Part shown: positions 10,156 through 21,603 of the stretch, one piece after another | Numbering within the stretch: the first letter of the stretch is position 1 | Layout: every line of letters starts with the position of its first letter | Assembly (NCBI GenBank): GCA_033220425.1 | Contig: CM065652.1 | Span: forward strand, 3,720,001-3,784,000 | Reading direction: 5' to 3' | DNA from: Lepraria neglecta | Lineage: Eukaryota > Ascomycota > Lecanoromycetes > Lecanorales > Stereocaulaceae | Length of the DNA: 64,000 nucleotides | Notes under the pieces: generated by a model | Database searches by the model: none | Seen by the model: the letters and a program-made list of their open reading frames with translations, nothing else | Told to the model about the DNA's origin: nothing | Position numbers and translations under genes: made by a program

Positions 10156-11339
10156 TGAGTCGAAGCATTTTGATGCAGTGGGAACGAACCTGTCCAAAGG
10201 CCTCGTCTCCCTGTGAGCCAAATGAAGACTTGGGAAAGGTTTGCGCATTCGGAGCAAACGGGGGGGTCTGAACTTCAAATCGACGCCTGTTCAATTGGCG
10301 CTTGTCTTAGTACATCGGTACAACCACATAATCAAAGACCTTCAGCATAGTCTATTTCCTACCCTCCTCAGCGTCTTCTGCAACAATTTTTCCTACCTGG
10401 GGCTCTGAATTCATTTCCTCTAAATTTCCTAAAACTCCCAAATACAAGAAATCCAACGACTGGCTCGGTATCGACTTCGTATGGCGCAGATTGAGTCCAG
10501 GGTCGGAGTTCTCTGATTCCTATCCTTGTTGTTTCTTCTCGGACTCAGCACTTCCCGCGTTTGACCTAGACCTGGGGATGATACGACTGGAGAGAGGACG
10601 CATGCATGGGAGGCAGGCGCTTAGTATCGCCATGCCTAGTTCGGCTATTGTCCATATCTAGATAGGGCTTTGTACCCTTGTTGACGATGATGTTAGATAA
10701 GGTTTTCGATACCTGCGAGGTCTGAATGGGACTTACATGTGAGGAACTACTAGGCCTATAAATGCACTGGTTTCTTGGACCATGCTTGGCACTGCCGCTA
10801 GCTCTCGATTCTTAGCACAGTGCTCTTGCAGAGTACGAGACTATGAACAGGAGCGGCATAGGTATCCTCTGTTCTGATAATTTAAGTAGTACCCATAGAC
10901 CTCGCTTACTAGCGCTGACAGCTGGCTGATGGTGAGTTGAGCCATCTCTTCAAGCGATTCAGATCCGGTCAACGTAGAGGCCCGGCTTGATGATAGTACA
11001 TGAAAGTATGATCAGCTAGGAGGCGTTCGCCAGTTAGACATCTAGTCGCGAGATCGGATTATCGTTCAAAGTGTTCAATACCGAGCATTTTCACAAGCTT
11101 GGTTGCCTTCAATCTACAGGCATCTTCCAAGTCGGGTGGATAGCGTGCCCGGGACCGCCTCCTGCTCAAAAGCAAATTAGTCCCTGCAATTGGGTTGACT
11201 GTCGTTCCAGCGCGAGCATTGTTTGTATCATTCCGTCCCACATGGCTTCTGACAATGGCGCTGCTGAGGCGGCCTTGCTATTACTGGGATCGTGTTTAGC
11301 CACATCAGTGTCGCCGTGGTCTTGGCCTGGAGAACGTGG
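10156..11339. other. Gene-poor region
   Basis: No frame with recognisable protein features on either strand. Nothing else seen. Confidence 0.3.
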
Positions 11340-12322
11340 TGAACGTAAATCCATTCATCCTCCTCAGTATGCACGCCGACGCTCAGAAAAGGCAGAAATC
11401 GCAGCTTGTCTCGAGCTACACAGATATTAGCGTCGCCTGTGTCATGATGCTAGAGGCTGGGATACTGCCCAACAAGTCCAAGCAATTCTTCACGAGATCC
11501 TCGCTATTAGCGTCATCCAATATTTGGCAGCCTCTACTATCCATCAACAAAAAGCAGGCGTCAAGATCCAGCGGCGTAACTGGGGTAATGAAGTAGTTGT
11601 GACTAGCCGTGTGCATGACATGTATGCTTCGAATCGTGCATGTCGTTTCCATCAATAGTAGCCTTACCCCATGAAGTGTTCCTCTCTTCAGCATTTTCAA
11701 GGATTCAGTGTTGACAGGAGTCTCAGAGAACGCTTCCCAGTAAGCGTGCCAACTTTTGCAAGGTGATGTATGCTTCAAAAGTGCCGCCTCTTTCGTGCAT
11801 GAGCTGTTCGTCATCTGCCATGCTACGAGTTTCTCGGCCAGCAATAGCGACCAGAGGGTTCTCCAGGTCGGGTCCATTGGATAAGGTATGAAGTGTCTTC
11901 TGCCTTTTAGACGTCAGCAGTAAATATTCAAATCGTACCTCAATCACTGACTAAGGATCTCAATAGATTACGAGTGTCGGCTAGATAGCCGTGTTTGAAG
12001 CACGATCCTAAGAAAGACGGATGTGGTACTGCGTAGTTAAAGGTGTCCATGTTGGGGAGGGGCAGGGGTGAGAATGGGATGCCAAAGACGCCTTCGACCG
12101 TGCTTAACAAGAGATTATAAGGGGGAAAATTCCAGCCTTCCAAGCTAGGCAACTGCGCTTTCGCCATCGTGATCTTCCGAGTAGACAATATCGCAAGCGG
12201 AGTTCCAGCTTTTGAGGCAAACACTTAGACCTGACGAGGAGCGAACCTAGGTAGCTCCGATTCATTCCTTGAGGACGAATCAGGGAGGGCTGGCAATCAG
12301 ACATCGGATGGTAGAGCCCCAA
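11340..12322 (-). pseudogene. Possible decayed gene of unknown family
   Basis: Several minus-strand open pieces in different frames have protein-like composition. They include 12224-11940 (with PLPNMDTFNYAVPHPSFLGS and HGYLADTRNLLRSL), 11947-11723 (ending TFEAYITLQKLARLLGS) and 11877-11416 (with VTPLDLDACFLLMDSRG). A GTCAGT..AAAAG intron with a TGCTGAC branch site near 11960-11910 could join the first two, but I found no phase-consistent model across the whole region. It looks like a broken or heavily diverged gene. The family is not recognised. Confidence 0.25.
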
Positions 12323-13165
12323 CGCTCATCTCACCCGCAATACCAAACACCACAATCGCATAAGACGGGTAGTCAAAAGTGGCAACAGTCCATTACCAGA
12401 GCGCAGCAAGACTGCCCAAGCCAGAGAGCCTGGGAGCGGCGAATCGTACGACTTCCGATCTGGTCAAACTAGCCATGTATGCCCGCAGATGTCAACAAAG
12501 CAGTGAGTTCAACTGAAGACCATCTCCAAATCATATATTTGATTGTTCAAAAGCTCCCTTAGGTACGCTTCTCGCTGGCGACTCAGGTTTCGAGGGTTTA
12601 GCCACTAGTGAAGGCATCTTACAAACTCTGGTCATTCGTAGCCTTGTGTTCTCGTCTCTGCGCCTAATCAACAATCTAAGGAGTCCTGCATGAGCTTCGA
12701 GGGAATGGTTGTATTATAGCGCTCTGTAGGCGCTTTGGCCACTCGGGGTGAGGTGACGTTATCTTTTCTGATCCTTCGCAATTCTTCGCGTTGAACCTTA
12801 GTGCACAAATCATAGCATCTGAGACATATCCGCTAGAGCTGCAGAATTTCGAGATTGAGCATGCAAATCCTTCGCTTCTATGGGGACGCACTGCAGCTAC
12901 TATGAATAGCCAGCTTCTTGCGCCCTAACAGAGCATGCCCTTACCTTATTGCTGGTGATCTAAATGTGATCCTCTCTTTGCGACCTCTTATCCCACGGTT
13001 TAATATTAATTTTGTTTGCTGTTCCGTGTTTTGAGTTATAACATTTGATGGAATTCTCCCCAGATCATTTTCATTATTTACCGCATCGCTACCTTGCTTC
13101 GTTGGTTTTGGACAGCCATTTAGCATTGTTTCTTTGTTCAACGATAATTGAGCAGGACTACTACT
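12323..13165. other. Intergenic region
   Basis: No supported gene. The last 100 bases form the AT-rich promoter side of the cysteine-rich protein gene. Confidence 0.3.
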
Positions 13166-14905
13166 ATGTTGCTTTTACTTAGAATGAAATTCATTCTTCT
13201 CTATTCTCTAATCCTTCTTGTTAAGCCCTTTACCATAAATGCACAAGCTTGTTACTTTCCCAATGGAGATCCAACGGTAGGGAGGTTTTGTCCCATGCAA
13301 TGGTACGGCTAGTCAATCACATTGCTTTGTGGCCGGATGGGCCTGTTTAACCTCTAACTTGGTAATGACGTCCTTTATTCAATTAGCTTACCTCATGATG
13401 GATATTGTCTCTTGGGTTATAAAATACCTACTTTCCTATCTTGATAATTACTCACTCAACTGGGTTCTTTTTGCAATGTAAAACTCACAGCTAGTGCTAA
13501 CGATTCATATGACTACCTTAGTGTTATGAGCCAGCTGACCAATCACTCAACGCCGGTGCATGCACAGACTCAACATGGAGCATTTCCAGCTACTTTCAAC
13601 ATTGTCCTTCTTGTAAGTCACTTACCCTCAAAAATCCTCCCGAAACTCAAGCTCCTAATGGTTAAAATAAAGCGTACCACGACCACGCACTCAACACCCT
13701 CTTCCGTTGCTCCAATGACGACTGGTGTTGCTCGATCGGCGGCCTCAGAGGCACTTGGACGTCCTGCTGCAATGATCCCGATGTCACGCTCTTTCCGTGG
13801 ACAAGGATGGGTATGCCTGCACTGATCTATAATGGTTCAGCATGGGCCGAGAACCTCACTCTCAACACTCTGACAGCTGCGCACATCAGTGGTCCAACGA
13901 CGTCGGCACTGGGTCTTGCGGACTTCCCTTCCGCGACTGGACTGAAGGGTGCGAGCAGCACGGGGACGCCGGCATCGAGTCCAAGTGCTTTCTTCGCAGT
14001 CCCGAGATAATGCCCCAGTAGGGGGAAACCAACGCTGTTAATGGTGCAAACCGTGCAGTTTAAAAGGCAAACTGCACTACGAACTGTTTATTAGCAGTTC
14101 ACAGTGCAGTTTAAAAGTTAAACGGTTTACACTAAAAAAACTATTAGTGAACCAGTTGGTTAAACAGTTCGATGGCATAAGTGCGGAATTGAAGCAAGTT
14201 TATACCAAATTTGGGTGAGACCTCGCTCTAATTATGCAGGAATTCCACCGAGGCTTGAACATGAAAAGTTTTCAACATCGCCGACGACGTGTACGACAGC
14301 GGCAATACAAAATAAAGTTTCCAGAAAATTTTAGAACTCCTTAATGAGATTACACCACCAAGAAGCCCCTGACGCTAAGCCTATATAGGCAGTACGCTAA
14401 CCGTATTAGGCAGAATTTCCCCCATATTGCACCGTTTAACTGCCAAACCAACTAGTTTATAAGCAGTTGGTTCAAACATTGAACCGGTTTAAATTAAACA
14501 GTTGAACTGTTAAACTGCACCAACTACTAAGCAAAAAAAGGCAAACCAACTATTTATTAAATAGTTGGTGCACCATTAACAGCGTTGAGGGAAACGGCTG
14601 CGCCACCATCATGTCAAGACGAGGCAACGAAGATTGGTCTCAGTGTTGGACTAGGGGTTGGCGGAACCATGCTGGCGACTTTGGTCAGCATTTCGTTTCT
14701 GCTTGTACGAGAAAAACGATCGAACCAGGATCTACGGCAACATCTCAGGCAACTACGGGTCAACGATGATAGCGCGACGTCTTACTCTGGCGGTCCGCAT
14801 CATGTCATATCCAGTCATCGGCAAGAGATGCCGGCTACGGAAGAAACTGAGATGGCTACTAATGCTAATTATGGGGAGCTACCGCCTGGAGACTTGTTCG
14901 GATAA
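13166..14905 (+). pseudogene. Cysteine-rich secreted ectodomain/single-TM protein, split by a MITE and a 1-nt frame break
   Basis: A fungal membrane-anchored protein with a disulphide-rich ectodomain. Exon 1 (13166-13361) opens a signal peptide (MKFILLYSLILLVKPFTINA from the second ATG) followed by ACYFPNGDPTVGRF. The frame then shifts at the TTTT run near 13288-13292, and beyond it reads CNGTASQSHCFVAGWACLTS. Exon 2 (13522-13612) continues NLCYEPADQSLNAGACTDS. Exon 3 (from 13673) gives FRCSNDDWCCSIGGLRGTW and TSCCNDPD, the usual cysteine spacing of this family. Introns are 160 nt and 60 nt. The juxtamembrane and TM part (KIGLSVGLGVGGTMLATLVS, then VREKR) lies beyond the MITE at 14030-14587, in the frame ending 14905. 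The exon 3 to TM-exon splice cannot be resolved; the MITE lies at that border. Probably inactivated, though the T-run change could be a sequencing error. Confidence 0.7.
14030..14587. mobile_element. hAT-like MITE (558 bp)
   Basis: Perfect 19-bp terminal inverted repeats, CAACGCTGTTAATGGTGCA at 14030-14048 and its complement at 14569-14587. They are flanked by an 8-bp direct duplication with one mismatch (GGGGAAAC 14022-14029, AGGGAAAC 14588-14595). The tip CAACG fits the hAT consensus CARNG, and 8-bp duplications are hAT-like. The subterminal zones are packed with short inverted words (GCAGTTTAAAAG, GAACTGTTTATTAGCAGTTC, AACTATTTATTAAATAGTT), a common feature of hAT termini where transposase binds. 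There is no coding frame inside, so the element is non-autonomous. It is inserted between the ectodomain and TM-coding parts of a cysteine-rich protein gene. Confidence 0.85.
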
Positions 14906-16002
14906 GCTAAATCCGGTGTCAAGGAAGAGTTTATAGTAATATCGCCCACATGTCCAAAGCAGCGAAAGAGGGCAGGAGTGGAATCGGCACCAGTTATTGG
15001 ATGGGTAATAGCGTTGGAAGTTCTTAGCCACCATCTGACTTTTTTTCACCTAGTACAATAACTTTCAAAAGTGAAGTGTTTGGACGCTGGAAATAGGGAC
15101 ATGTCGCTATGGAAATATGTAGAGAAAGTCAGAGACTGGGAAACAAAGCCTTCAGATTGAGCATATTCCATTCCCTTACCGAGATGCCTTTGCGATAACC
15201 TTGCAGTCCGAGTACCGGCGACAAGGACGCACTGCTGATTTTTCTACGCCTTGCGTAAACTGGCTCATTAATGTTACAGACTTAGTTTGCTACCTACTGC
15301 TCAGGAACTCAACTGACAGGCAAGGAAAGAATGGAATACGAAAGACGGTATAATGAGAGCATTAGCTAGGTTGTTGGAGAAGATTCGATTACCGCAGAGG
15401 TGGCCATGTTGCCGATTTCACATCCCGAATAAGTTCGATCTCAAGCACGATCTCGCCACACCTAAACAACAACACCTTTACCCCCCATTTAGCAGCTAAC
15501 GCAATATGTTAGTAGTGCATATCAAATGTGTCTTGCTTAGCCACAGGGTCAAGACCTTTTCCATCAACATACCCATTGTTGAAAGACGATTCTAGAAACA
15601 TACAGCTAGCCATCCTTTTGTCGGATATGATATGTACTAGGTCCATAAAGCCCACTCAGCAAGGTAACACTTCCTGACCCAACTCTACATGACAACTCAT
15701 ACCACAAAACAATCACTTCATTCCTTAAAGCCATTACCAGCAATAGTCGACCTGTCGCCATACGGGTAAGCCGGGACTCTGTCCACTGGATTCGAGCTCA
15801 AGTAGCAGTAAGCGTTTTCACTTTCCGTGGTCAATAGCCATAGATGTTAATGTGTTCCCAGCTCCATTTCTGTCAAGGCTAGACAGTCTCACACATCGGC
15901 CAGATCATAAACCTCAGTCTCGAAGGACTCTTCCTGTAAAACCATTGATCCGTTCCAAAACCCCCACACGGTGTCCATTGTACCACCACCTCTTCATTCA
16001 AC
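14906..16002. other. Intergenic region
   Basis: No supported gene. CT-rich leader-like sequence precedes the ATG at 16003. Confidence 0.3.
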
Positions 16003-16287
16003 ATGCCTTATACCTCACAAGACGTCTTCCTCATCTACGTCGGTGTTCTCATAAACCTAGTTCTCTGGGGCAAAGGCATCTACGATCTCCCAAACAATCG
16101 AGCCACTTTTGACGCCTTACTTCTCCTTCTCGGCTTATTGGGAGGATTTCTGGCCAGTAAACTCCCGGATGAGTTCAAGAATGAGATGGAAAGGAGAAGG
16201 AATCAGGAAAGTACGCGAATGACAAGTGACCAGATATTAGTAGAGAGGGCGGAAGGGGATAGAATCGAGGAGCTTTGTGAGAATTAG
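16003..16287 (+). CDS. Small two-TM protein, unknown function (94 aa)
   Basis: Starts at ATG 16003 in a good fungal context (TCAACATGCCT). Two hydrophobic segments, FLIYVGVLINLVLW and ALLLLLGLLGGFLAS, are separated by a short polar loop. A charged tail (PDEFKNEMERRRNQ) follows. It is intron-less and probably sits in a membrane. It is the first of four or five small plus-strand membrane proteins between 16.0 and 19.4 kb. The pattern YTSQDVxxxY...VG weakly echoes WTQDQVTAYY...LG in the 138-aa protein at 17665, but the likeness is too low to call homology. Family unknown. Confidence 0.5.
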   Translation: MPYTSQDVFLIYVGVLINLVLWGKGIYDLPNNRATFDALLLLLGLLGGFLASKLPDEFKNEMERRRNQESTRMTSDQILVERAEGDRIEELCEN

Positions 16288-16689
16288 GCCTTGTGCATAA
16301 TCTATCTTTGTGGAATTTGAGCGAATTGAGGGGGGGGGGAGAGATTTGTTAAGTTTGAGTGACAGCAGGGGCGACAATCTCAGGGGAAATGTCTTTCCCA
16401 AAGCCATCTAATCTATGTGTTGCCTCTTCAGTACAAGATACAAAATAGTGAAGGATCGTTCCGCGAACCCAGGAACCCTTCACTGTCGAGTACAACTTCT
16501 TCGGTTCTAACTCCCCACCCAACAATTACATATATCATTATTGCAACCATCGAATCACCGCTAGCTCGATATCATTCCTGCTACTCACCATTCAACCTTC
16601 TAACCAATACCTCACCATTTAAAAGAACTCAATCACATCCACAAATCTATCCAAAACCCAAAGCGCCATCAACACCTCGTCCGCCAAGC

Positions 16690-17323
16690 ATGTCTCTAAA
16701 GCTACTAAAGCTGGTCCCAATATTCATAACCGTATCATTCGCCACCATCATGCTCCTCACATCTTTCATCCAAATAATCGACATTATCATCAACAACGAA
16801 CCACCGGGGGTTGCCTGCGGATATCAGGCGGGAAGGATGGAAGGGAGGGCGGAAAGCAGGGTGGCAGGCGGGTTGGCAGCACGAAAGCGCTCGGTTAGGG
16901 GTTGAATTAGAAGACGACGTTGGCTCAGAGGTCGATGTTGGTCCAGAAGGCAATACTGTTCCAGAAAGCAGTGCCGGTCCAACAAGTGGCGTTGATGCAG
17001 AAGGCGACACAGATTCAGAGGTCAGAGCGGAACAAGAGGCAATCACAGCGCTTTTTTCGATCAGAGATCCAGAACGGGGGAGCACGAGACGGCAAAAGAG
17101 GGTGGTGGATGCGCAAGTTGAGGAGAATAAGCAGGGGGTGAGGTGGAGGCTGATGTATGCTGGAAGCCGTGCGAGACCTGGCATGGTTGAAGACGTGGAT
17201 AGTACTTGGAGAACAAGAAGCGTGATCACGTACCTAGCGGAGGTAATGAAGCGATTGTGCAAAGCCATTTTGCGATACACTTGCCACCATGCATCCTACT
17301 CGGAATATCACCGTGCTTTGTGA
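16690..17323 (+). pseudogene. Signal-anchor protein with acidic tail, frame broken at a G5 run
   Basis: ATG 16690 opens MSLKLLKLVPIFITVSFATI and MLLTSFIQIIDIIINNEPPG, a single N-terminal membrane anchor. At the GGGGG run 16806-16810 this frame drifts into a basic low-quality tail ending 16905. The adjacent frame is open from 16811 to 17323 and encodes a Gly/Trp/Lys stretch, then an acidic repeat-like region (VELEDDVGSEVDVGPEG and SEVRAEQEAITALFSIRD) and a basic C terminus. Reading one base fewer in the G run would make a single protein of about 210 aa. Either the assembly has a one-base overcall here or the gene has lost its frame. Function unknown. Confidence 0.45.
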
Positions 17324-17664
17324 CTCTGTGACTCAAGACGCCATTCTGGCTCGGTCCTTGTGCAGTAGAACAGCCTTCGTTTCAGCGTAATCACCTATCT
17401 GGCAGATAGGAAGTTCGATATCGATAATCGAGGGTAAATCTGCAACTTACCCCTACAGCGCCACTCACTCCGTGTACCACCATATCTTGTGACCCGGCGA
17501 CAAGATGCGAGCTCCGATTAGTCACCGTGCACTACAAAAGCCATTTTTTCAGAACCTTACTCTTTCATCTTCAACAACCCATCCTCACTCATCACTACCT
17601 CAAAACAATCCCTTCATAGAACAAGATAAACAACTGCCTCATCTAGCGAACAACAAAACCAAAC

Positions 17665-18081
17665 ATGTCTATCTCCACCGAAGATAACCACGACCAACCC
17701 ACCCCAAATCTCCCTCCTAGACCCGAGATACACAATCCTACTACCAACAGCACCACTCCAGTACAGCCATTCCAAGAAGATTGGCTACCACTGGCCCTAC
17801 CTCACAGACTCAGGACACGCAATGCCATCGCCAACATCGCTCCAAACCAGCCTATCATACCCCGGCTCCTCCTATGGAGACAGACGGAATGGACCCAAGA
17901 CCAGGTGACAGCCTATTACCTCACACTCGTCTGCCTAGGGGTCTTCATCCGCTTGATCGAGAGCGAAAATGGGGATTCGCTCGACACGAGCCTGGTAGTG
18001 ATACATAAGTCTATCGCTGTCATTACGTTGATGGAACTTCTGCTTCCGAGAAGGTGGTTTAGGTCGGCGAGATATTACTAG
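17665..18081 (+). CDS. Proline-rich membrane protein, unknown function (138 aa)
   Basis: ATG 17665 (AACCAAACATGTC) opens an Asn/Pro/Thr-rich N terminus (PTPNLPPRPEIHNPTTNSTT). Next comes TEWTQDQVTAYYLTLVCLGV, the start of a hydrophobic segment, then a short acidic loop (ESENGDSLD) and a second segment, VVIHKSIAVITLMELLLP, ending in a basic Tyr-rich tip. It is intron-less and undamaged, and belongs to the plus-strand row of small membrane proteins. No family recognised. Confidence 0.5.
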   Translation: MSISTEDNHDQPTPNLPPRPEIHNPTTNSTTPVQPFQEDWLPLALPHRLRTRNAIANIAPNQPIIPRLLLWRQTEWTQDQVTAYYLTLVCLGVFIRLIESENGDSLDTSLVVIHKSIAVITLMELLLPRRWFRSARYY

Positions 18082-18303
18082 GCTGGAGGTCGCGAGAGTG
18101 GGAATATCGTAGCCCATGAAGAATGTATCACGGAGGCTTTGAGAATACGCTGACCTTTTCTTGGTGCGTTGGATTTTCCTACTGTGATGTGGCGGTCAGC
18201 GAGGTGCGAGCATAGTCATACACATGTACCATGCTGTCACATCTCTTTCGTTGCTTCTTCCGCTTCAAGACTACGGCGGGTGTTGCTACCTCAGTGACAC
18301 AAA

Positions 18304-19441
18304 ATGCCTAGCTTCGAACGAGGATCGGTTATGCAGGCGCAAGAAATTTCTCGTAAAAGTCCAACTCTTTCAACTTCACCAACCATCAACACCTCTCAAA
18401 AATTGACATCTTCACCAGAGCCAGCAAAGAATAATTCAACAAACATACCTGCCGCCAATCCAATAACCTACCCCTACCACGAAATCTCCCTCACAAACAA
18501 TCAGACCAATGTGCCAAAGCAGACAATTCCTCCATGCAACATCCGGTCAGCCAGAGTAGCGATACCATATTCATGGTCGCTCATGCACCTCCAACGTCAA
18601 CACCCACTTTCCATCCAGAACTTTCGCCACTATATAGCAAAGATGAAGCATCAGGATTTTCCCCCGAATGGATCACTGCTTTGGCAGGAGTTGGCAACGT
18701 TGTTGCTTTGTGGCTTATTCTTGTGGTCATCGGTTGGTTAATGGGGTTACGTCGTGTTCAGGCTCCAGCGCAGCCGCCCATCAATCGACGACCCAATCTA
18801 CCAAATGTTTCTGCAGTCGTTGCACAAGCTAACCGACGGGTCATTCGACGACCCAGTCCACCAGCCAATCCGCCGGTCAACCCAGCAGTCAACATCGCTG
18901 TGACTTTTCCCCGCTCATGGTGCTCATGGACCTACTACTCTGAATTTCATCTTCAATCGACCACTTGTACAGTACGAGAATATTCCACCTAATGCCCCTC
19001 CAGCTCATGGACCTGCTCTGAGTTTCAATTTCAATGGACCACTTGTCCAATACAGGTATGCTCCTCCAGCTCCTACCACAGGTAACGAAGTGACCTTAAC
19101 TTCCACTACCATAACAATGACTTATTGCTATCAAGGACGGGGACCAATTCTGTACCTCGGCGAGATGTCTGACTTCATACTACAAAAAAACAAGCTCCGA
19201 ATCTTTAGAGATTCGACCTTTGCTACCTGAGAGTCACGGTATCACTGCCACCGTCCTTGTCAGTTCAGTTCCACTAAACGCCCCGAAAATTCCATATCAA
19301 AGACCGGAGCAAAGTTTCAGAAGGGAGATTGCCTTTCACTTCATCACACTCTTCCTGGGCCTCTTCATCCTTTGGACCGGCAGTCGCGACAGCTACTGGG
19401 TCGAATCTGCTTCAGAGTCTTTTGAAATATTCACGGAATGA
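18304..19441 (+). pseudogene. Asn/Pro-rich membrane protein with internal repeats, broken into four frames
   Basis: Four consecutive plus-strand open pieces look like one protein. They are 18304-~18530 (Ser/Thr/Asn-rich, TSPTINTSQKLTSSPEPAKN); ~18534-18908 (TM segment ITALAGVGNVVALWLILVVI, then Pro/Arg repeats RRPNLPNV and RRPSPPANPPVNP); ~18912-19184 (two copies of AHGPxxLxFxFNxPLVQY); and ~19190-19441 (TM segment IAFHFITLFLGLFILWTG). The last two switches fall exactly at a C4 run (18909-18912) and an A7 run (19184-19190), where one base fewer would rejoin the frames. The first switch is near 18525-18533. Either a recent pseudogene or an assembly artefact. Function unknown. Confidence 0.4.
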
Positions 19442-19718
19442 AAGAAGTTTTCGAGCTTCGCGAGTTTGGCAGGAATGTCGCAACGAGAGGAAGATAGGTC
19501 AGGTAAAGCAGGCAGATGTGTGTAAAGACAGCTCATGGTAGTGGGTTTGGAGCATGAGTGGAAGGGATTTTGAAGGGACCTTGAGATTTCCTTAGCTTCG
19601 TGAATGATTGTGCCCCAAACGATGAAACAATAAGCCACCTATACGTGCCTCCTCTAAGCTCATCCATGCAGAGTCATTATGCGTAATCGCCATCACTGTT
19701 TATTGTGAGCCCTCGAGC

Positions 19719-21253
19719 CTACCCGAATACCCTATCCAGCAACAGCGGTGCCAGCAGCTTCTCGCCTGGCGTCCCAACGCACATACCCAATCTATTTCCC
19801 TTACCTCTCTGCAACCACCCACCAGCATCACCCTTGACCTCTCCCTCTGCGTCGTCGATATCGAGCATCTTCATCTCCCGACGATCAACTACACACATCC
19901 CTCTCGTCCATTGACCCTGCGTCTCTACTCTAATGTCTTCATTCCTCTTGATCTCCCATTCCTCTTTCTGAGATTCGCTGGTCAAAGCGTACCAAATGCA
20001 AACAATATCGTGTAGACACATGTATGTAGCACCGCCCCCAAGACCAGCCTGGCCATCATAAAGAGACTCAGACTTCTTGAATGTAGCATCCAAAAAAGCA
20101 TACACCCATTCAGCCAGGGGACTTCCCTTTTCAATCAAAGGCTTAGTCTTAGCTTCTACCTGTTCACGGCGGAGAACGTGCGGGGACGTTATATCGAGAG
20201 GAAACATAGTGACGTTCAACCTCCCATCGCCTAACTGGTCTTTCGACGGATAATGTGGTAGCGTTGGATCGGGTGGCATTGTACTCGCTGGATTTGGAGA
20301 TGTAAGTGCGTAGACGCGAGCAGCGGCGTTGGGATCGGCTATGCAGTTGAACTCGCCGACGGGGGTGATGTTGCCTGGTTCGAAGATGGTGCCGCCCATT
20401 ACTACGACGTTTTTGGCTTTCATGAATATGGTGGGTGATTCAGAGGCGGCGAGGGCGAAGTTTGTAAGAGGGCCGATGGCTAGTAGAGTGATGGTGTCTG
20501 GTGGATTATCGTCTAGGATGCGAAGGATTTCTTGGTAGGATTGACGGTGGGAAGGTTTGAATAGCGGTGTAGGCGTTGTTGGCCCGATGTTGGTAACCCG
20601 TATTGCGGTGGAGGAGATGAGCGTTTCTACAGGCGGGGCATCGAAGAGATGGGCCCATGTTTCTCGTGGGCTGCTGTGGTGTGGGTGCTGGAAATTTGTT
20701 AGTAGAAGGGGCAGGAGGGCAGATTTGCTAGTACTTACAGTATGATGAACATTGCCTAGGCCATCGATGCCATCTCCAAGCTATTAGCAAAGCTGTTCCG
20801 CGTTTACTTAAGTAGAATGTCGCACGGTAGTAGTCCGCCATCAAGGTCTGGCCACCCAGGGGGCCTTCAGCACCAACAGAAACTACAGGCTTGCATCTCT
20901 TGATGGCTTCGAAGGCTTCTGGGCGTCCTTGGTCTTTTCGCCATTTCATCTCTTTTTCGATGACGTTGAACATGGAAACAACATTGCGTAGACAGCTGGT
21001 AATAAGGTTGTGAGAATCATTGCAGAACAGGGAAAGTTTCAGGAGGGCGCTGACTTTTGCACATCTACATTGCCGTATGTAACGGAAATCAACAGAATTT
21101 CTATGTCCTCAGGATTTGAGGCTAATGCTAGCAATAGTGCGAGTATGTCATCACAGCCCTGGTAGATGACGAGAGGTCAGCTACAAAATCATTGGGCATG
21201 CTGCAAATCCATCCTACCGGGTCCGTGTCTATAATAACCTTACTCTTGGCCAT
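19719..21253 (-). CDS. Inosine/uridine-preferring nucleoside hydrolase
   Basis: Ca2+-dependent N-ribohydrolase that splits nucleosides to base plus ribose (salvage), predicted cytosolic as no signal peptide is visible. Exons: 21253-21218, 21158-21055, 20995-20826, 20780-20739 and 20687-19719 (about 439 aa). The first splice joins KVIIDTDP to GCDDILALLLALAS, giving the family signature DTDPGxDD (Asp9, 11, 15, 16) that binds Ca2+ and ribose. Later landmarks are VSVGAEGPLGGQTLMADYY, DGLGNVHHTHPHH, LLAIGPLTNFALAA, VVVMGGTIFEPGNITPVGEF and NCIADPNAAARVYAL. Introns of 59, 59 and 51 nt agree in phase. The third (GTGCGA..AATAG, 20825-20781) is off by one base, so there is either a one-base error at the CC before the donor or a frameshift. 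A second, secreted nucleoside hydrolase lies at the right edge of the window. Confidence 0.9.
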
Positions 21254-21603
21254 TTCTAAAACCAAAGATGATAGGCTCTTCAGTCTATAAAGGATTGGTG
21301 AGCGTCAATTGTTTCGAAGAGAGCTCAGATACAAGCTTGGCGAGAAGTTGGCAGCCAAACGATGGATGCTTAGTGTTGGATGACTAAGCATGAGCTTTCG
21401 GTTCCTCTTGTTGTCTGGTCCTATGGATGTTTTTTTTTGAAGCTTTCAGATCTACAACGGCTTAAATACCTGACAGGCGCCGCTCATATTGGCAACTGCT
21501 AAAATCCCGTTGTTGTCTCGTAAGCACGTAAGTGAGGAATCCATCTGGAGTCCAAATATTAATAGTCTGAGTTTTCATCTACAAGGCTGTCGTATAGAAT
21601 CTA
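21254..21603. other. Intergenic region
   Basis: Promoter side of the nucleoside hydrolase gene. A T8 run sits near 21429-21436. No coding frame seen. Confidence 0.3.

Noticed and set aside
11071-11430. 119-aa plus-strand frame
   Set aside because: It has no motif or splice support and overlaps better minus-strand pieces, so it is likely chance.
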